Made by a program: the position numbers and the translations under genes
The notes under the pieces: generated by a model
What the model saw: only the letters and a program-made list of their open reading frames with translations
What the model was told of the DNA's origin: nothing
Databases searched by the model: none
Assembly (NCBI GenBank): GCA_031287505.1
Contig: JAITSW010000103.1
Location: 1 to 6,201, forward strand
Source: Propionibacteriaceae bacterium
GTDB lineage: Bacteria > Actinomycetota > Actinomycetes > Propionibacteriales > Propionibacteriaceae
Direction of reading: 5' to 3'
DNA length: 6,201 bases
Part shown: piece by piece, positions 1 through 6,201 of the stretch
Position numbering within the stretch: the stretch's first letter is position 1
Layout: the number at the start of each line of letters is the position of its first letter

Positions 1-1062
1 CTTTGCCCCTCCGATTGTGGAGACGTAAACCTCTTTGCCGCCTAGCCGCAATCGGCCTCGCCGGGCCAAGACTGCCAAGATCATCAGCACTCTCGGCGTT
101 TCGACACCTTGGCATACTCGCCGGGGTGCGGGTACCTGGGTGGAAACGGCCAGGGATTGGATCTCGGTGAGCAGGGCTCGGCGTCCTTCCAGGGTGACCG
201 TCAGGCAAGATCCGGGGGTGGCGTCGGGAAGCTGCGAGACGAATAGGCCGGTCGGATCGGGAACTTCCAGCACTCCCGACTCCGTCATGTTGAAACAGCC
301 GATCTCATCGGCCGGGCCAAAGCGATTTTTGCCCGCCCGGATCACCCGCAGTCCAAAATGCGGGTCGCCTTCGAAGCTGAGTACCACGTCGACCAAATGC
401 TCCAGAGTCCTTGGCCCGGCAATGGCACCCTCTTTGGTGACATGCCCCACCAGGAGCACTGGGATTGCCCGAGCCCGGGCAACTCTCGTGAGGGCGGCGG
501 CCACTTCTTTCACCTGGGTGACGCCGCCGGGCACCCCATCCGTTTCCGGAACCGAGACAGTTTGCACTGAGTCGAGCACCAGTAGCTTCGGGCTGAGATC
601 CTCAATGTGGCCTAGCACCACCGAGAGATCGGTTTCAGATGCGAGGTAGAGCTCGTCGCAAACCGCGCCAATACGCTCGGCTCGCAGCCGAACTTGAGCC
701 GTAGATTCTTCGGCGGTGACATACAGGGTTTTCAGGCCGCGGCTAGCCAAAGAGCTCGCCACTTGCAGGAGCAAAGTAGATTTTCCGACACCCGGCTCGC
801 CAGCCAGCAACGTCACCGAGCCGGGTGTGATGCCTTTGCCGAGCACCCGGTCAAACTCGGCCATGCCGGTGGGAATGCCAATAGCCTCGTGCCCGTCGAC
901 ATCCGCGATGGATAAAGCCGCCTGGGCGGGGATAGCCCGCGCGGTTTTGGGAGCCTGCGCTTCGCTGACACTGCCCCAAGCGTGGCACTCGCCGCAGCGT
1001 CCAACCCATTTAGAAGTCGCCCAACCGCATTCGGTGCAGGTATAAGTATCGCCTTTTGCCAT
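1..1062 (-). CDS. radA: DNA repair protein RadA (Sms), C-terminus cut by window edge
   Basis: RadA is a RecA-like, DnaB-type ATPase that helps RecA process recombination intermediates by branch migration in the cytoplasm. Reading the minus strand from the ATG at 1060-1062 gives 354 uninterrupted codons of a family usually about 450-460 residues long. The domains appear in the canonical order. An N-terminal zinc finger has Cys9, Cys12, Cys23 and Cys26 (CxxC-N10-CxxC). Walker A, GEPGVGKS, lies at 88-95 with Lys94. The Walker B stretch LLVLDS ends near Asp164. The RadA signature KNRFG is at 245-249. The start of the Lon-like domain follows, with the PRRV motif and a final GGAK at the edge; the missing ~100 residues lie left of the window. 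The MAKG start matches the family start, and the zinc finger leaves little room for another. No Shine-Dalgarno precedes it. The upstream VOC gene is on the same strand, 144 bp away. Confidence 0.97.
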   Translation of the reverse strand, partial: MAKGDTYTCTECGWATSKWVGRCGECHAWGSVSEAQAPKTARAIPAQAALSIADVDGHEAIGIPTGMAEFDRVLGKGITPGSVTLLAGEPGVGKSTLLLQVASSLASRGLKTLYVTAEESTAQVRLRAERIGAVCDELYLASETDLSVVLGHIEDLSPKLLVLDSVQTVSVPETDGVPGGVTQVKEVAAALTRVARARAIPVLLVGHVTKEGAIAGPRTLEHLVDVVLSFEGDPHFGLRVIRAGKNRFGPADEIGCFNMTESGVLEVPDPTGLFVSQLPDATPGSCLTVTLEGRRALLTEIQSLAVSTQVPAPRRVCQGVETPRVLMILAVLARRGRLRLGGKEVYVSTIGGAK

Positions 1063-1069
1063 GTCACAG

Positions 1070-1075
1070 ACGTTA
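1070..1075 (-). promoter_or_regulatory. Candidate -10 box of radA (leaderless start)
   Basis: Read on the minus strand, TAACGT fits the actinobacterial TANNNT -10 consensus and is followed by exactly 7 nt (CTGTGAC) and then the radA ATG. That spacing would put the transcription start at or next to the A of the start codon. No Shine-Dalgarno-like sequence lies in those 7 nt, which agrees with a leaderless mRNA. I see no convincing -35 at the usual distance, so this is an inference from position and consensus only. Confidence 0.4.
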
Positions 1076-1090
1076 GCGGCCGGCTATGAC

Positions 1091-1124
1091 AAAAAGTGAT
1101 CCCGCTGCCTGCGGCAACCTCGGG
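1091..1124 (-). terminator. Possible imperfect hairpin terminator behind the VOC gene
   Basis: On the minus strand this stretch can fold as a stem of GTTGCC with GGCAGC (one G-T wobble) around the loop GCA. It is flanked by CCC and GGG, which can extend the stem after a 3-nt bulge. A TTTTT run (plus-strand 1091-1095) follows 5 nt after the stem. It would end transcription of the VOC gene about 80-115 nt after its stop and lies just upstream of the radA start. The bulge and the gap before the T run make it weak; it may be incidental structure. Confidence 0.28.
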
Positions 1125-1206
1125 CTCTTTAGCCGGATTCCCCAAAAGCGAAGTAGGCGGAGCAGCGAAGCGGCGAATACGACGAGCCGTGGAATGTCAT
1201 ATACGC

Positions 1207-1851
1207 CTAGACCTGCACAAAACCAGAGGGAGTGTCGAAGACTGCGAAAGCGATGCCCGGGTGGCCATGCTGCGAGGTGAAATTGAGTTTGACGCCATCG
1301 AAGTCGTTGCCGATGGATTCTCCCAGCCAGCTTTCCACCCGGGACGGCGCGCCGGCGATGTTTATTTCCACCAGCTTGATCTCGCCCTTTAGCGAACTGG
1401 GCAGAACTTCGGGCTCAGATTCCCACTTTATGAAGAAGGGCAGCTGCGGGTCGGAAATGAAGCCGCGGACGCCGATCTGCCGCCATTGCAGCCAGCGTCC
1501 GTCTGGAAATTGCCTGGAGCCTTCGCCGGAACGACGCTCAAGGCGTTCCTCCAAAGGCGAGATGTCGTCGACCGAAACCGCCCAGCCCATCCAGCCGCCG
1601 CCTTCAGCGCTTCGGGCGCGAACTGCCTGTCCGAAGGGAGCTTTTTCGGCAGCCGGGTGGTCTAGTGCTTCGATAACCTCGAGCCATCTGCCGTCTTTCA
1701 ACGGCAGGATGCGGTTACGGGTGCCGAATCTAGGATGGAAGCCTCCGTCACGAAATCGTGCGCCCAAAAGTGCTTCAAGTTTTTCCGTGGCGGCAAGCAG
1801 GCCTTCAGGCCCTGCCGCGAACGTAAGGTGGTCCAGGTGCATGTTTCCCAT
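1207..1851 (-). CDS. VOC / glyoxalase-like domain protein, substrate unknown
   Basis: The 214-residue product belongs by eye to the vicinal-oxygen-chelate superfamily, resembling the actinobacterial Glyoxalase_3-like group. It has an N-terminal LDHLTFA beta strand with His8 and a LEALLG helix. The FHPRFGTRN loop at 38-46 contains His39, and the strand GRWLEVIEAL at 54-63 contains Glu58. His8 and Glu58 sit where VOC proteins usually place metal ligands. A second, degenerate half (about 85-214) has WMGWAVSV, FISDPQLPFFIKWE and VEINIAG strands, consistent with two paired modules in one chain. The reaction is unknown, because the superfamily includes glyoxalases, dioxygenases, resistance proteins and non-enzymatic binders. 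The ATG at 1849-1851 gives MGNMHLDH. The ATG at 1840-1842 (Met4) is an equally good start, since homologous domains begin just before LDH and GGGA lies a few bases upstream of it. The gene is divergent from the CPBP gene and on the same strand as radA. No signal peptide or membrane segment is seen. Confidence 0.85.
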   Translation of the reverse strand: MGNMHLDHLTFAAGPEGLLAATEKLEALLGARFRDGGFHPRFGTRNRILPLKDGRWLEVIEALDHPAAEKAPFGQAVRARSAEGGGWMGWAVSVDDISPLEERLERRSGEGSRQFPDGRWLQWRQIGVRGFISDPQLPFFIKWESEPEVLPSSLKGEIKLVEINIAGAPSRVESWLGESIGNDFDGVKLNFTSQHGHPGIAFAVFDTPSGFVQV

Positions 1852-1907
1852 TGTCGTAGCTTGCCCCGAGTTTGCCTAATTTGCGTCTACCCCTTTCACG
1901 CTGTATC

Positions 1908-1924
1908 AGAGTTTTCCCAACTCT
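1908..1924. promoter_or_regulatory. Inverted repeat in divergent promoter region, possible operator
   Basis: AGAGTT and AACTCT form a perfect 6-bp inverted repeat separated by the 5-nt spacer TTCCC. It lies in the 159-bp gap between the divergent VOC and CPBP genes, 57 nt from the VOC start and 86 nt from the CPBP start. A -10-like TATGCT at 1938-1943 (plus strand) would place the repeat over the matching -35 position. Its geometry suits a dimeric repressor or activator, but no regulator is identified and a 6-bp repeat can occur by chance. Confidence 0.35.
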
Positions 1925-2000
1925 CCCCATACCCGGTTATGCTCGGTTTTGTTGTGGGATTTGCCGCTTGGACGACTATCTTTGGGAGTCAACAGAGATT

Positions 2001-2007
2001 AGGAGGG
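2001..2007 (+). promoter_or_regulatory. Strong Shine-Dalgarno of the CPBP gene
   Basis: AGGAGGG ends 3 nt before the ATG at 2011; its AGGAGG core ends 4 nt before it. It is the only near-perfect ribosome-binding site in the window and settles the CPBP start. It contrasts with radA, asd, the phosphatase and mtr, which have none at a usable distance. Confidence 0.85.
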
Positions 2008-2010
2008 TAA

Positions 2011-2799
2011 ATGGACGCCGCGCCCGCCGCGCCGGGGCAAGTCCTTGAGTTTGCGCCTAGTGGCCCGAAATATCCCGGCATCGAGCTGTTACTGGTGCTC
2101 GGGGTCTCGCTGGGCGAATCGGCGGTGTACTCGGTGCTTTCCCTGGTGAACAAGCTCACCTACGAGGTGCCGCTGAATCAGCAGACCACCACGGTGAATC
2201 CGTCCTACACCCCGGATAGGCCGTGGTTGGATTTGGCTTATCAAATCGCCAATATCGTGATGCCTTTGGTGCCGGCCTTGCTGGCGTTGCACCTGCTCAA
2301 GGTCAGCGGGGAAAGGGCGCGCATCGGCTTTGACCTAAAGCGCAGGGGTTTCGATATCGGCTGGGGTCTGCTGTGTGCGGCTGGCATCGGCTTGCCTGGG
2401 CTGGCTTTCTTAGCCGGTGCGAAGGCCTTGGGTCTAAATACCGGCATCGAAGCCACCAATCTGGGTGCCGTCTGGTGGACGATTCCGGTGCTGATTCTGG
2501 CTGCCGTCATGAACGGGGTGCTGGAAGAAGTCGTGATGATCGGCTACTTCTTCCAGCGGGCTGGCAATCTGGGGTGGCATATCGCCCTGACTGTCATAGT
2601 TAGCGCACTGGTCCGCGGGTCGTATCACCTGTATCAAGGGTTTGGGTCGTTCGCCGGAAACTTCATCATGGGCGTGGTCTTTGGCATTTTCTATGTGAAG
2701 GCCAAACGGGTGATGCCATTGGCGGCGGCGCACAGCGCGATAGATATTGTGGCCTTCGTCGGCTACTCCCTGCTCGCGCCATATCTTACCTTTATCTAG
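2011..2799 (+). CDS. CPBP family intramembrane metalloprotease-like membrane protein
   Basis: This 262-residue polytopic membrane protein carries the conserved motifs of the CPBP (CAAX protease and bacteriocin-processing, Abi/Rce1-like) family. Motif 1 is a glutamate pair, Glu172-Glu173, with Arg183 (EEVVMIGYFFQR). Motif 2 is SYHLYQG with His206. A GNFIMGVVFG segment has Asn217, and the last motif, AAHSAIDIVAFVGY, has His241 and Asp245. The glutamate pair and the two histidines are the expected catalytic residues of glutamate-dependent intramembrane proteases. Hydrophobic stretches at about 24-47, 75-96, 116-138, 153-170, 188-201, 215-229 and 237-261 suggest six to eight membrane spans. The N-terminus is Ala/Pro-rich with no cleavable signal peptide. 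Members process prenylated or secreted peptides in eukaryotes and a few bacteria; the substrate here is unknown. No bacteriocin or peptide gene lies nearby. The start is fixed by the strong ribosome-binding site. The gene may be monocistronic, since asd appears to have its own promoter. Confidence 0.9.
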   Translation: MDAAPAAPGQVLEFAPSGPKYPGIELLLVLGVSLGESAVYSVLSLVNKLTYEVPLNQQTTTVNPSYTPDRPWLDLAYQIANIVMPLVPALLALHLLKVSGERARIGFDLKRRGFDIGWGLLCAAGIGLPGLAFLAGAKALGLNTGIEATNLGAVWWTIPVLILAAVMNGVLEEVVMIGYFFQRAGNLGWHIALTVIVSALVRGSYHLYQGFGSFAGNFIMGVVFGIFYVKAKRVMPLAAAHSAIDIVAFVGYSLLAPYLTFI

Positions 2800-3912
<1,113 letters not shown>

Positions 3913-3937
3913 TTTTCGTCTTGGACGGGTATGCGGG

Positions 3938-3995
3938 TAAGATTCCGTAATTGCTGGGCAAAACGCCCTAAGAGGTTGGATAAGCCTCATATTCT
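3938..3995 (+). promoter_or_regulatory. Likely promoter region of the bS22 operon (two -10 candidates)
   Basis: The 107-bp gap between asd and bS22 holds two TANNNT boxes, TAAGAT at 3938-3943 and TATTCT at 3990-3995. The second would give a short leader of roughly 15-20 nt containing the ribosome-binding site at 4007-4012. A GGGC-AAAAC-GCCC mini-hairpin (3956-3968) lies between them with no T run, so it is a poor terminator for asd. Neither box has a clear -35. That a promoter lies here is likely; which box is used cannot be decided by eye. Confidence 0.35.
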
Positions 3996-4006
3996 TTTCT
4001 TGATCT

Positions 4007-4012
4007 GAGAGG
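4007..4012 (+). promoter_or_regulatory. Shine-Dalgarno of the bS22 gene
   Basis: GAGAGG ends 7 nt before the GTG at 4020, which is standard spacing. It supports GTG 4020 as the start of the very short bS22 gene rather than the internal ATG at codon 12. Confidence 0.7.
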
Positions 4013-4019
4013 TCTACTA

Positions 4020-4121
4020 GTGGGTTCGGTCATTAAGAAGCGCCGCAAGAGGATGGCGAAGAAGAAGCATCGCAAGCTTCTAAAGAAGACTCGCATCCAA
4101 CGTCGTCGCGCCGGCCGCTAA
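4020..4121 (+). CDS. Small ribosomal protein bS22 (AURKAIP1/COX24 domain, 33 aa)
   Basis: Beginning at GTG 4020, this 33-codon gene encodes an extremely basic peptide that starts [12 protein letters not shown] and ends RRRAGR. About two thirds of its residues are Lys, Arg or His. The pattern is that of the AURKAIP1/COX24 (DUF1713) family. Its mycobacterial member was seen in the small ribosomal subunit structure and named bS22; the mitochondrial relative AURKAIP1 (mS38) occupies a comparable place. It should bind 16S rRNA near the decoding region of the 30S subunit. The gene is easily missed because of its length and GTG start, but a Shine-Dalgarno at 4007-4012 and the highly conserved sequence make it secure. 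The histidine-phosphatase gene begins 16 nt after its TAA with no Shine-Dalgarno of its own, so the two are probably co-transcribed and perhaps translationally coupled. Confidence 0.93.
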   Translation: MGSVIKKRRKRMAKKKHRKLLKKTRIQRRRAGR

Positions 4122-4137
4122 GCCAACTCCCGCCACC

Positions 4138-4788
4138 ATGAGCACGGCTGTCGTTCACTGCGTCCGCCATGGGCAGGTGGATAATCCGTCAGGCGTTATC
4201 TATGGGCGTCTGCCCGGGTTCGGTTTGACCGACTTGGGGCATCAGATGGCGCAGCGGCTCGGTGTGCATTTTGCCGCAAAAAATCTCGTCTACCTGGTTT
4301 CATCGCCCTTACAGCGCGCTCAAGAGACTATGGCGCCCATTGCCGCAGGGCATCCAGAACTAGAAGTCCAGCTAGATGAACGCGTAATCGAAACCGAAAA
4401 CCACTTCGAGGGCATTAATTTCGGCAAGCACAATGAGTATTTGCTGCGTCCGAGCAGCTTGTGGCAGCTCCGCAATCCGCTAATCCCAAGTTGGGGGGAG
4501 CCTTATTCCTCGATTGTGGTGCGCATGAACGACGCCATCAAAGACGCCGCCCGCCATTGCCCAAATGCCGAAGCCGTGATCGTCTCGCATGAGCTGCCGA
4601 TCTTTGTGGCGCGCCGCAATGCCGAAGGCCTTTCGTTTTTGCACGATCCGCGCAAACGCAATACCCGGCTGGCTTCGGTCACCTCGTTCTTTTTCGTCTC
4701 CGGCCAGTTGGCCGACATTGCCTACAGCGAGCCCGCTGGCGACCTCGTCCCAGTGAAGAAGGGCAGAAAATTCCGCGCTGGTTCGTAA
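4138..4788 (+). CDS. Histidine phosphatase superfamily (phosphoglycerate-mutase-like) protein
   Basis: This 216-residue cytoplasmic protein has the branch-1 histidine phosphatase layout. The RHG motif at 10-12 holds the phospho-accepting His11. GFGLTDLG follows at 27-34, then SSPLQRAQET at 55-64 with Arg60. An acidic stretch around Glu85-Glu91 should supply the proton donor. The second catalytic histidine is His151 in VSHELPI, where many family members have VSHG; the SH-x-LPI form is common in actinobacterial homologues. A conserved C-terminal segment, LHDPRKRNTRLASVTSF (168-184), is also typical of that subgroup. The substrate is unknown, and annotation as phosphoglycerate mutase would overstate the evidence. 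The ATG at 4138 lies 9 residues before RHG, as expected, and lacks a Shine-Dalgarno; translation may depend on the bS22 gene 16 nt upstream. In several actinobacteria a related phosphatase precedes cytochrome c biogenesis genes; here mtr follows after 34 bp. Confidence 0.93.
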   Translation: MSTAVVHCVRHGQVDNPSGVIYGRLPGFGLTDLGHQMAQRLGVHFAAKNLVYLVSSPLQRAQETMAPIAAGHPELEVQLDERVIETENHFEGINFGKHNEYLLRPSSLWQLRNPLIPSWGEPYSSIVVRMNDAIKDAARHCPNAEAVIVSHELPIFVARRNAEGLSFLHDPRKRNTRLASVTSFFFVSGQLADIAYSEPAGDLVPVKKGRKFRAGS

Positions 4789-4822
4789 CCGTTGCGAGTC
4801 GGCGGCTATGACACAATGAGGC

Positions 4823-6201
4823 ATGCGGCACTTTGATTTCTGTGTGATCGGTTCCGGCTCTGGAACCTCGGTGGTTGGCTCACTGCCTAAATCCAGCTCT
4901 ATCGCGTTGGTGGATGACAACGGGCATTTTGGCGGCACTTGCCTCAATTCTGGCTGCATTCCAACGAAAATGTTTGCCTATCCGGCTGATTTGGCGGCGA
5001 ATGTCCGAACGGCAGCACATTTGGGACTGCATGCGTCCGGCATTGAGCTGGACTGGGGGGAAGTGCGCGAGCGGGTATTTGGCCGCCTCGACTCCCTTTC
5101 CGAGAATGGGCTTGAGGAGTATCTGGCGTCGTCCAACGTCACCGTCTTTAGGCGTACGGGGGTGTTCACCGGCCCCAAGCAGCTGCGGGTAGGCGATGAG
5201 GAGATCACCGCAGACGTGTTTGTGCTGGCGGCCGGTTCCCGCCCGCGTATACCCGAACTCCATGGCGCGGCCAATCCTGTTATCGCCTCGCACCTGCACA
5301 CCACCGATGACATCATGCGGCTGCCCGAGCTGCCCAAGCGGCTCGTCATTGCCGGCGGGGGTGCGGTGGCCGCCGAGATGGCCCATATCTTTGCGGCCTT
5401 CGGCTCGGCTGTGACGTTGGTTCATCGCGGGGAGCGGCTGCTCGCCCATGCCGATGAAGAGGTCTCTGAGCAGTTCGCAAAAGAATTGGCGGAATCTGTC
5501 ACACTGCGCTTGCGGCAGCAGATCACCGGGTTTTCAGCTAGCAAAGGCAAAATAACCGTCGAGACGTTGGATGAAGACGGCATCGACTACGGCTACGAGG
5601 GCGACCAAGTGCTGCTGGCCTTGGGGCGAATCCCCAACGGCGACCTGCTCAACGTCGAGGCCGCCGGCGTCGAGCTGGATGCGGCTGGACGGGTGGTTGT
5701 CGATGAGTATCAGCGCACCAAAGCGCCCGGCGTCTACGCCTTGGGCGACATTTCTTCGCCCAAACAGCTCAAGCATTTCGCCAACGCCCAAGCCCGGGTG
5801 GTCTCACACAACATCGAGCATCCCAAACGCCGAATCAAGCTGGATTCCAGGTGTGTTCCGCAAGCGGTGTTTTCGCGTCCGCAAGTTGCCTGGGTGGGGC
5901 TTACCGAGGCCGAAGCGGCAACTGCCGACATGCCGTATGTCAGCGCCGTCCGACCCTACCGGTCAACCGCCCACGGCTGGGCGATGGGAGATGATGGGCA
6001 TTTCGTGAAGCTCCTGGCCAACCCAAAGACCAAGAAACTCATTGGAGCCCACATTATCGGCCCGGATGCCTCGAATCTGCTGCAACCGCTGACGCAGATA
6101 ATGTCGTTGGAAATCGACGTTCGCAAAGCCGCCCGCGGCCAGTATTGGATCCATCCGGCCTTGAGCGAGGTTGTCGAGAATGCGCTCTTAGATTTGGATG
6201 T
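4823..6201 (+). CDS. mtr: Mycothione reductase, last residues beyond window
   Basis: Mtr is an FAD-dependent NADPH oxidoreductase that reduces mycothiol disulfide (mycothione) to mycothiol, keeping the main low-molecular-weight thiol of Actinobacteria reduced. The 459 codons in view equal the usual family length, so only the extreme C-terminus is missing. Seen in order are the FAD-binding GSGSGT at 10-15 and the redox-active disulfide GGTCLNSGCIPTKM with Cys40 and Cys45. The NADPH-binding GGGAVAAE follows at 178-185, with the basic HRGERLL favouring NADPH. The second FAD motif ALGD ends at Asp309. The C-terminal interface domain carries ARGQYWIHPALSEVVENALL with the catalytic dyad His444/Glu449. 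The GSGSGT form of the first motif, GWAMGDDG and the RGQYWIHPAL ending separate it from lipoamide dehydrogenase, glutathione reductase and mercuric reductase. An in-frame TGA at 4817-4819 forces the start to ATG 4823. The preceding GAGG is only 1 nt away, too close to act as a normal ribosome-binding site. It lies 34 bp after the phosphatase gene. Confidence 0.95.
   Translation, partial: MRHFDFCVIGSGSGTSVVGSLPKSSSIALVDDNGHFGGTCLNSGCIPTKMFAYPADLAANVRTAAHLGLHASGIELDWGEVRERVFGRLDSLSENGLEEYLASSNVTVFRRTGVFTGPKQLRVGDEEITADVFVLAAGSRPRIPELHGAANPVIASHLHTTDDIMRLPELPKRLVIAGGGAVAAEMAHIFAAFGSAVTLVHRGERLLAHADEEVSEQFAKELAESVTLRLRQQITGFSASKGKITVETLDEDGIDYGYEGDQVLLALGRIPNGDLLNVEAAGVELDAAGRVVVDEYQRTKAPGVYALGDISSPKQLKHFANAQARVVSHNIEHPKRRIKLDSRCVPQAVFSRPQVAWVGLTEAEAATADMPYVSAVRPYRSTAHGWAMGDDGHFVKLLANPKTKKLIGAHIIGPDASNLLQPLTQIMSLEIDVRKAARGQYWIHPALSEVVENALLDLD

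Noticed and set aside
35..649. A long open frame on the plus strand opposite radA
   Set aside because: It is the antisense shadow of a clearly coding radA. Its Ser/Thr/Arg/Pro-rich product has no recognisable domain, and there is no ribosome-binding site.
1081..1091. The 11-mer CGGCTATGACA occurs here and again at 4803-4813, each time upstream of a gene start
   Set aside because: The copies are in opposite orientation relative to their genes (radA is on the minus strand) and there are only two, so chance is the simplest explanation.
1063..1206. A possible tRNA or small RNA gene in the radA/VOC gap
   Set aside because: No T-loop GGTTCGA-like sequence, acceptor-stem pairing or anticodon arm could be found on either strand.
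1232..1879. A 215-codon open frame on the plus strand opposite the VOC gene
   Set aside because: It is as long as the VOC gene, but the minus-strand product shows VOC strands and conserved His/Glu residues. The plus-strand product is low-complexity Ser/Pro/Arg-rich, typical of an antisense frame in GC-biased DNA.
3956..3968. GGGC-AAAAC-GCCC hairpin between asd and bS22 considered as the asd terminator
   Set aside because: The stem is only 4 bp and no T run follows, so it does not qualify as an intrinsic terminator.
4480..5449. Minus-strand open frames of 159 and 189 codons opposite the phosphatase and mtr genes
   Set aside because: Both overlap secure plus-strand genes with intact catalytic motifs and show no coding signature of their own.

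Overview
This window looks like a piece of ordinary chromosome from an actinobacterium. Three things support that. The last gene encodes mycothione reductase, an enzyme of the mycothiol system that is essentially confined to Actinobacteria. A 33-codon gene encodes the tiny basic ribosomal protein bS22 (AURKAIP1/COX24 family), which is typical of the same phylum. The base composition is moderately GC-rich with GC-biased third positions, and several promoter-like TANNNT boxes sit directly in front of start codons, as in leaderless actinobacterial genes. The family cannot be fixed by eye; an Actinomycetaceae-like organism is only a guess.

Layout. Positions 1-1062, minus strand: the N-terminal 354 codons of radA (branch-migration ATPase of recombinational repair); its C-terminal Lon-like domain runs off the left edge. 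Positions 1063-1206: a 144-bp gap with a possible imperfect hairpin terminator and a -10-like box for radA. Positions 1207-1851, minus strand: a two-module VOC/glyoxalase-like protein of unknown substrate. Positions 1852-2010: a divergent intergenic region with a perfect 6-bp inverted repeat and a strong Shine-Dalgarno for the next gene. Positions 2011-2799, plus strand: a CPBP-family intramembrane protease-like protein. Positions 2896-3912, plus strand: asd, aspartate-semialdehyde dehydrogenase, with no aspartokinase gene in front of it. Positions 4020-4121: the bS22 gene. Positions 4138-4788: a histidine-phosphatase-superfamily protein, closely spaced after bS22. Positions 4823-6201: mtr, mycothione reductase, complete except for the extreme C-terminus.

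How they work together: these are mostly unrelated housekeeping functions (DNA repair, Asp-family amino-acid and diaminopimelate synthesis, translation, thiol redox). The bS22, phosphatase and mtr genes are spaced 16 and 34 bp apart and may be co-transcribed. I found no mobile element, CRISPR array, tRNA or rRNA, and nothing that looks like a new multi-gene system. The points most worth checking are the very small bS22 gene, the set of genes without room for a usual ribosome-binding site (radA, asd, the phosphatase, mtr), and the palindrome in the divergent VOC/CPBP promoter region.
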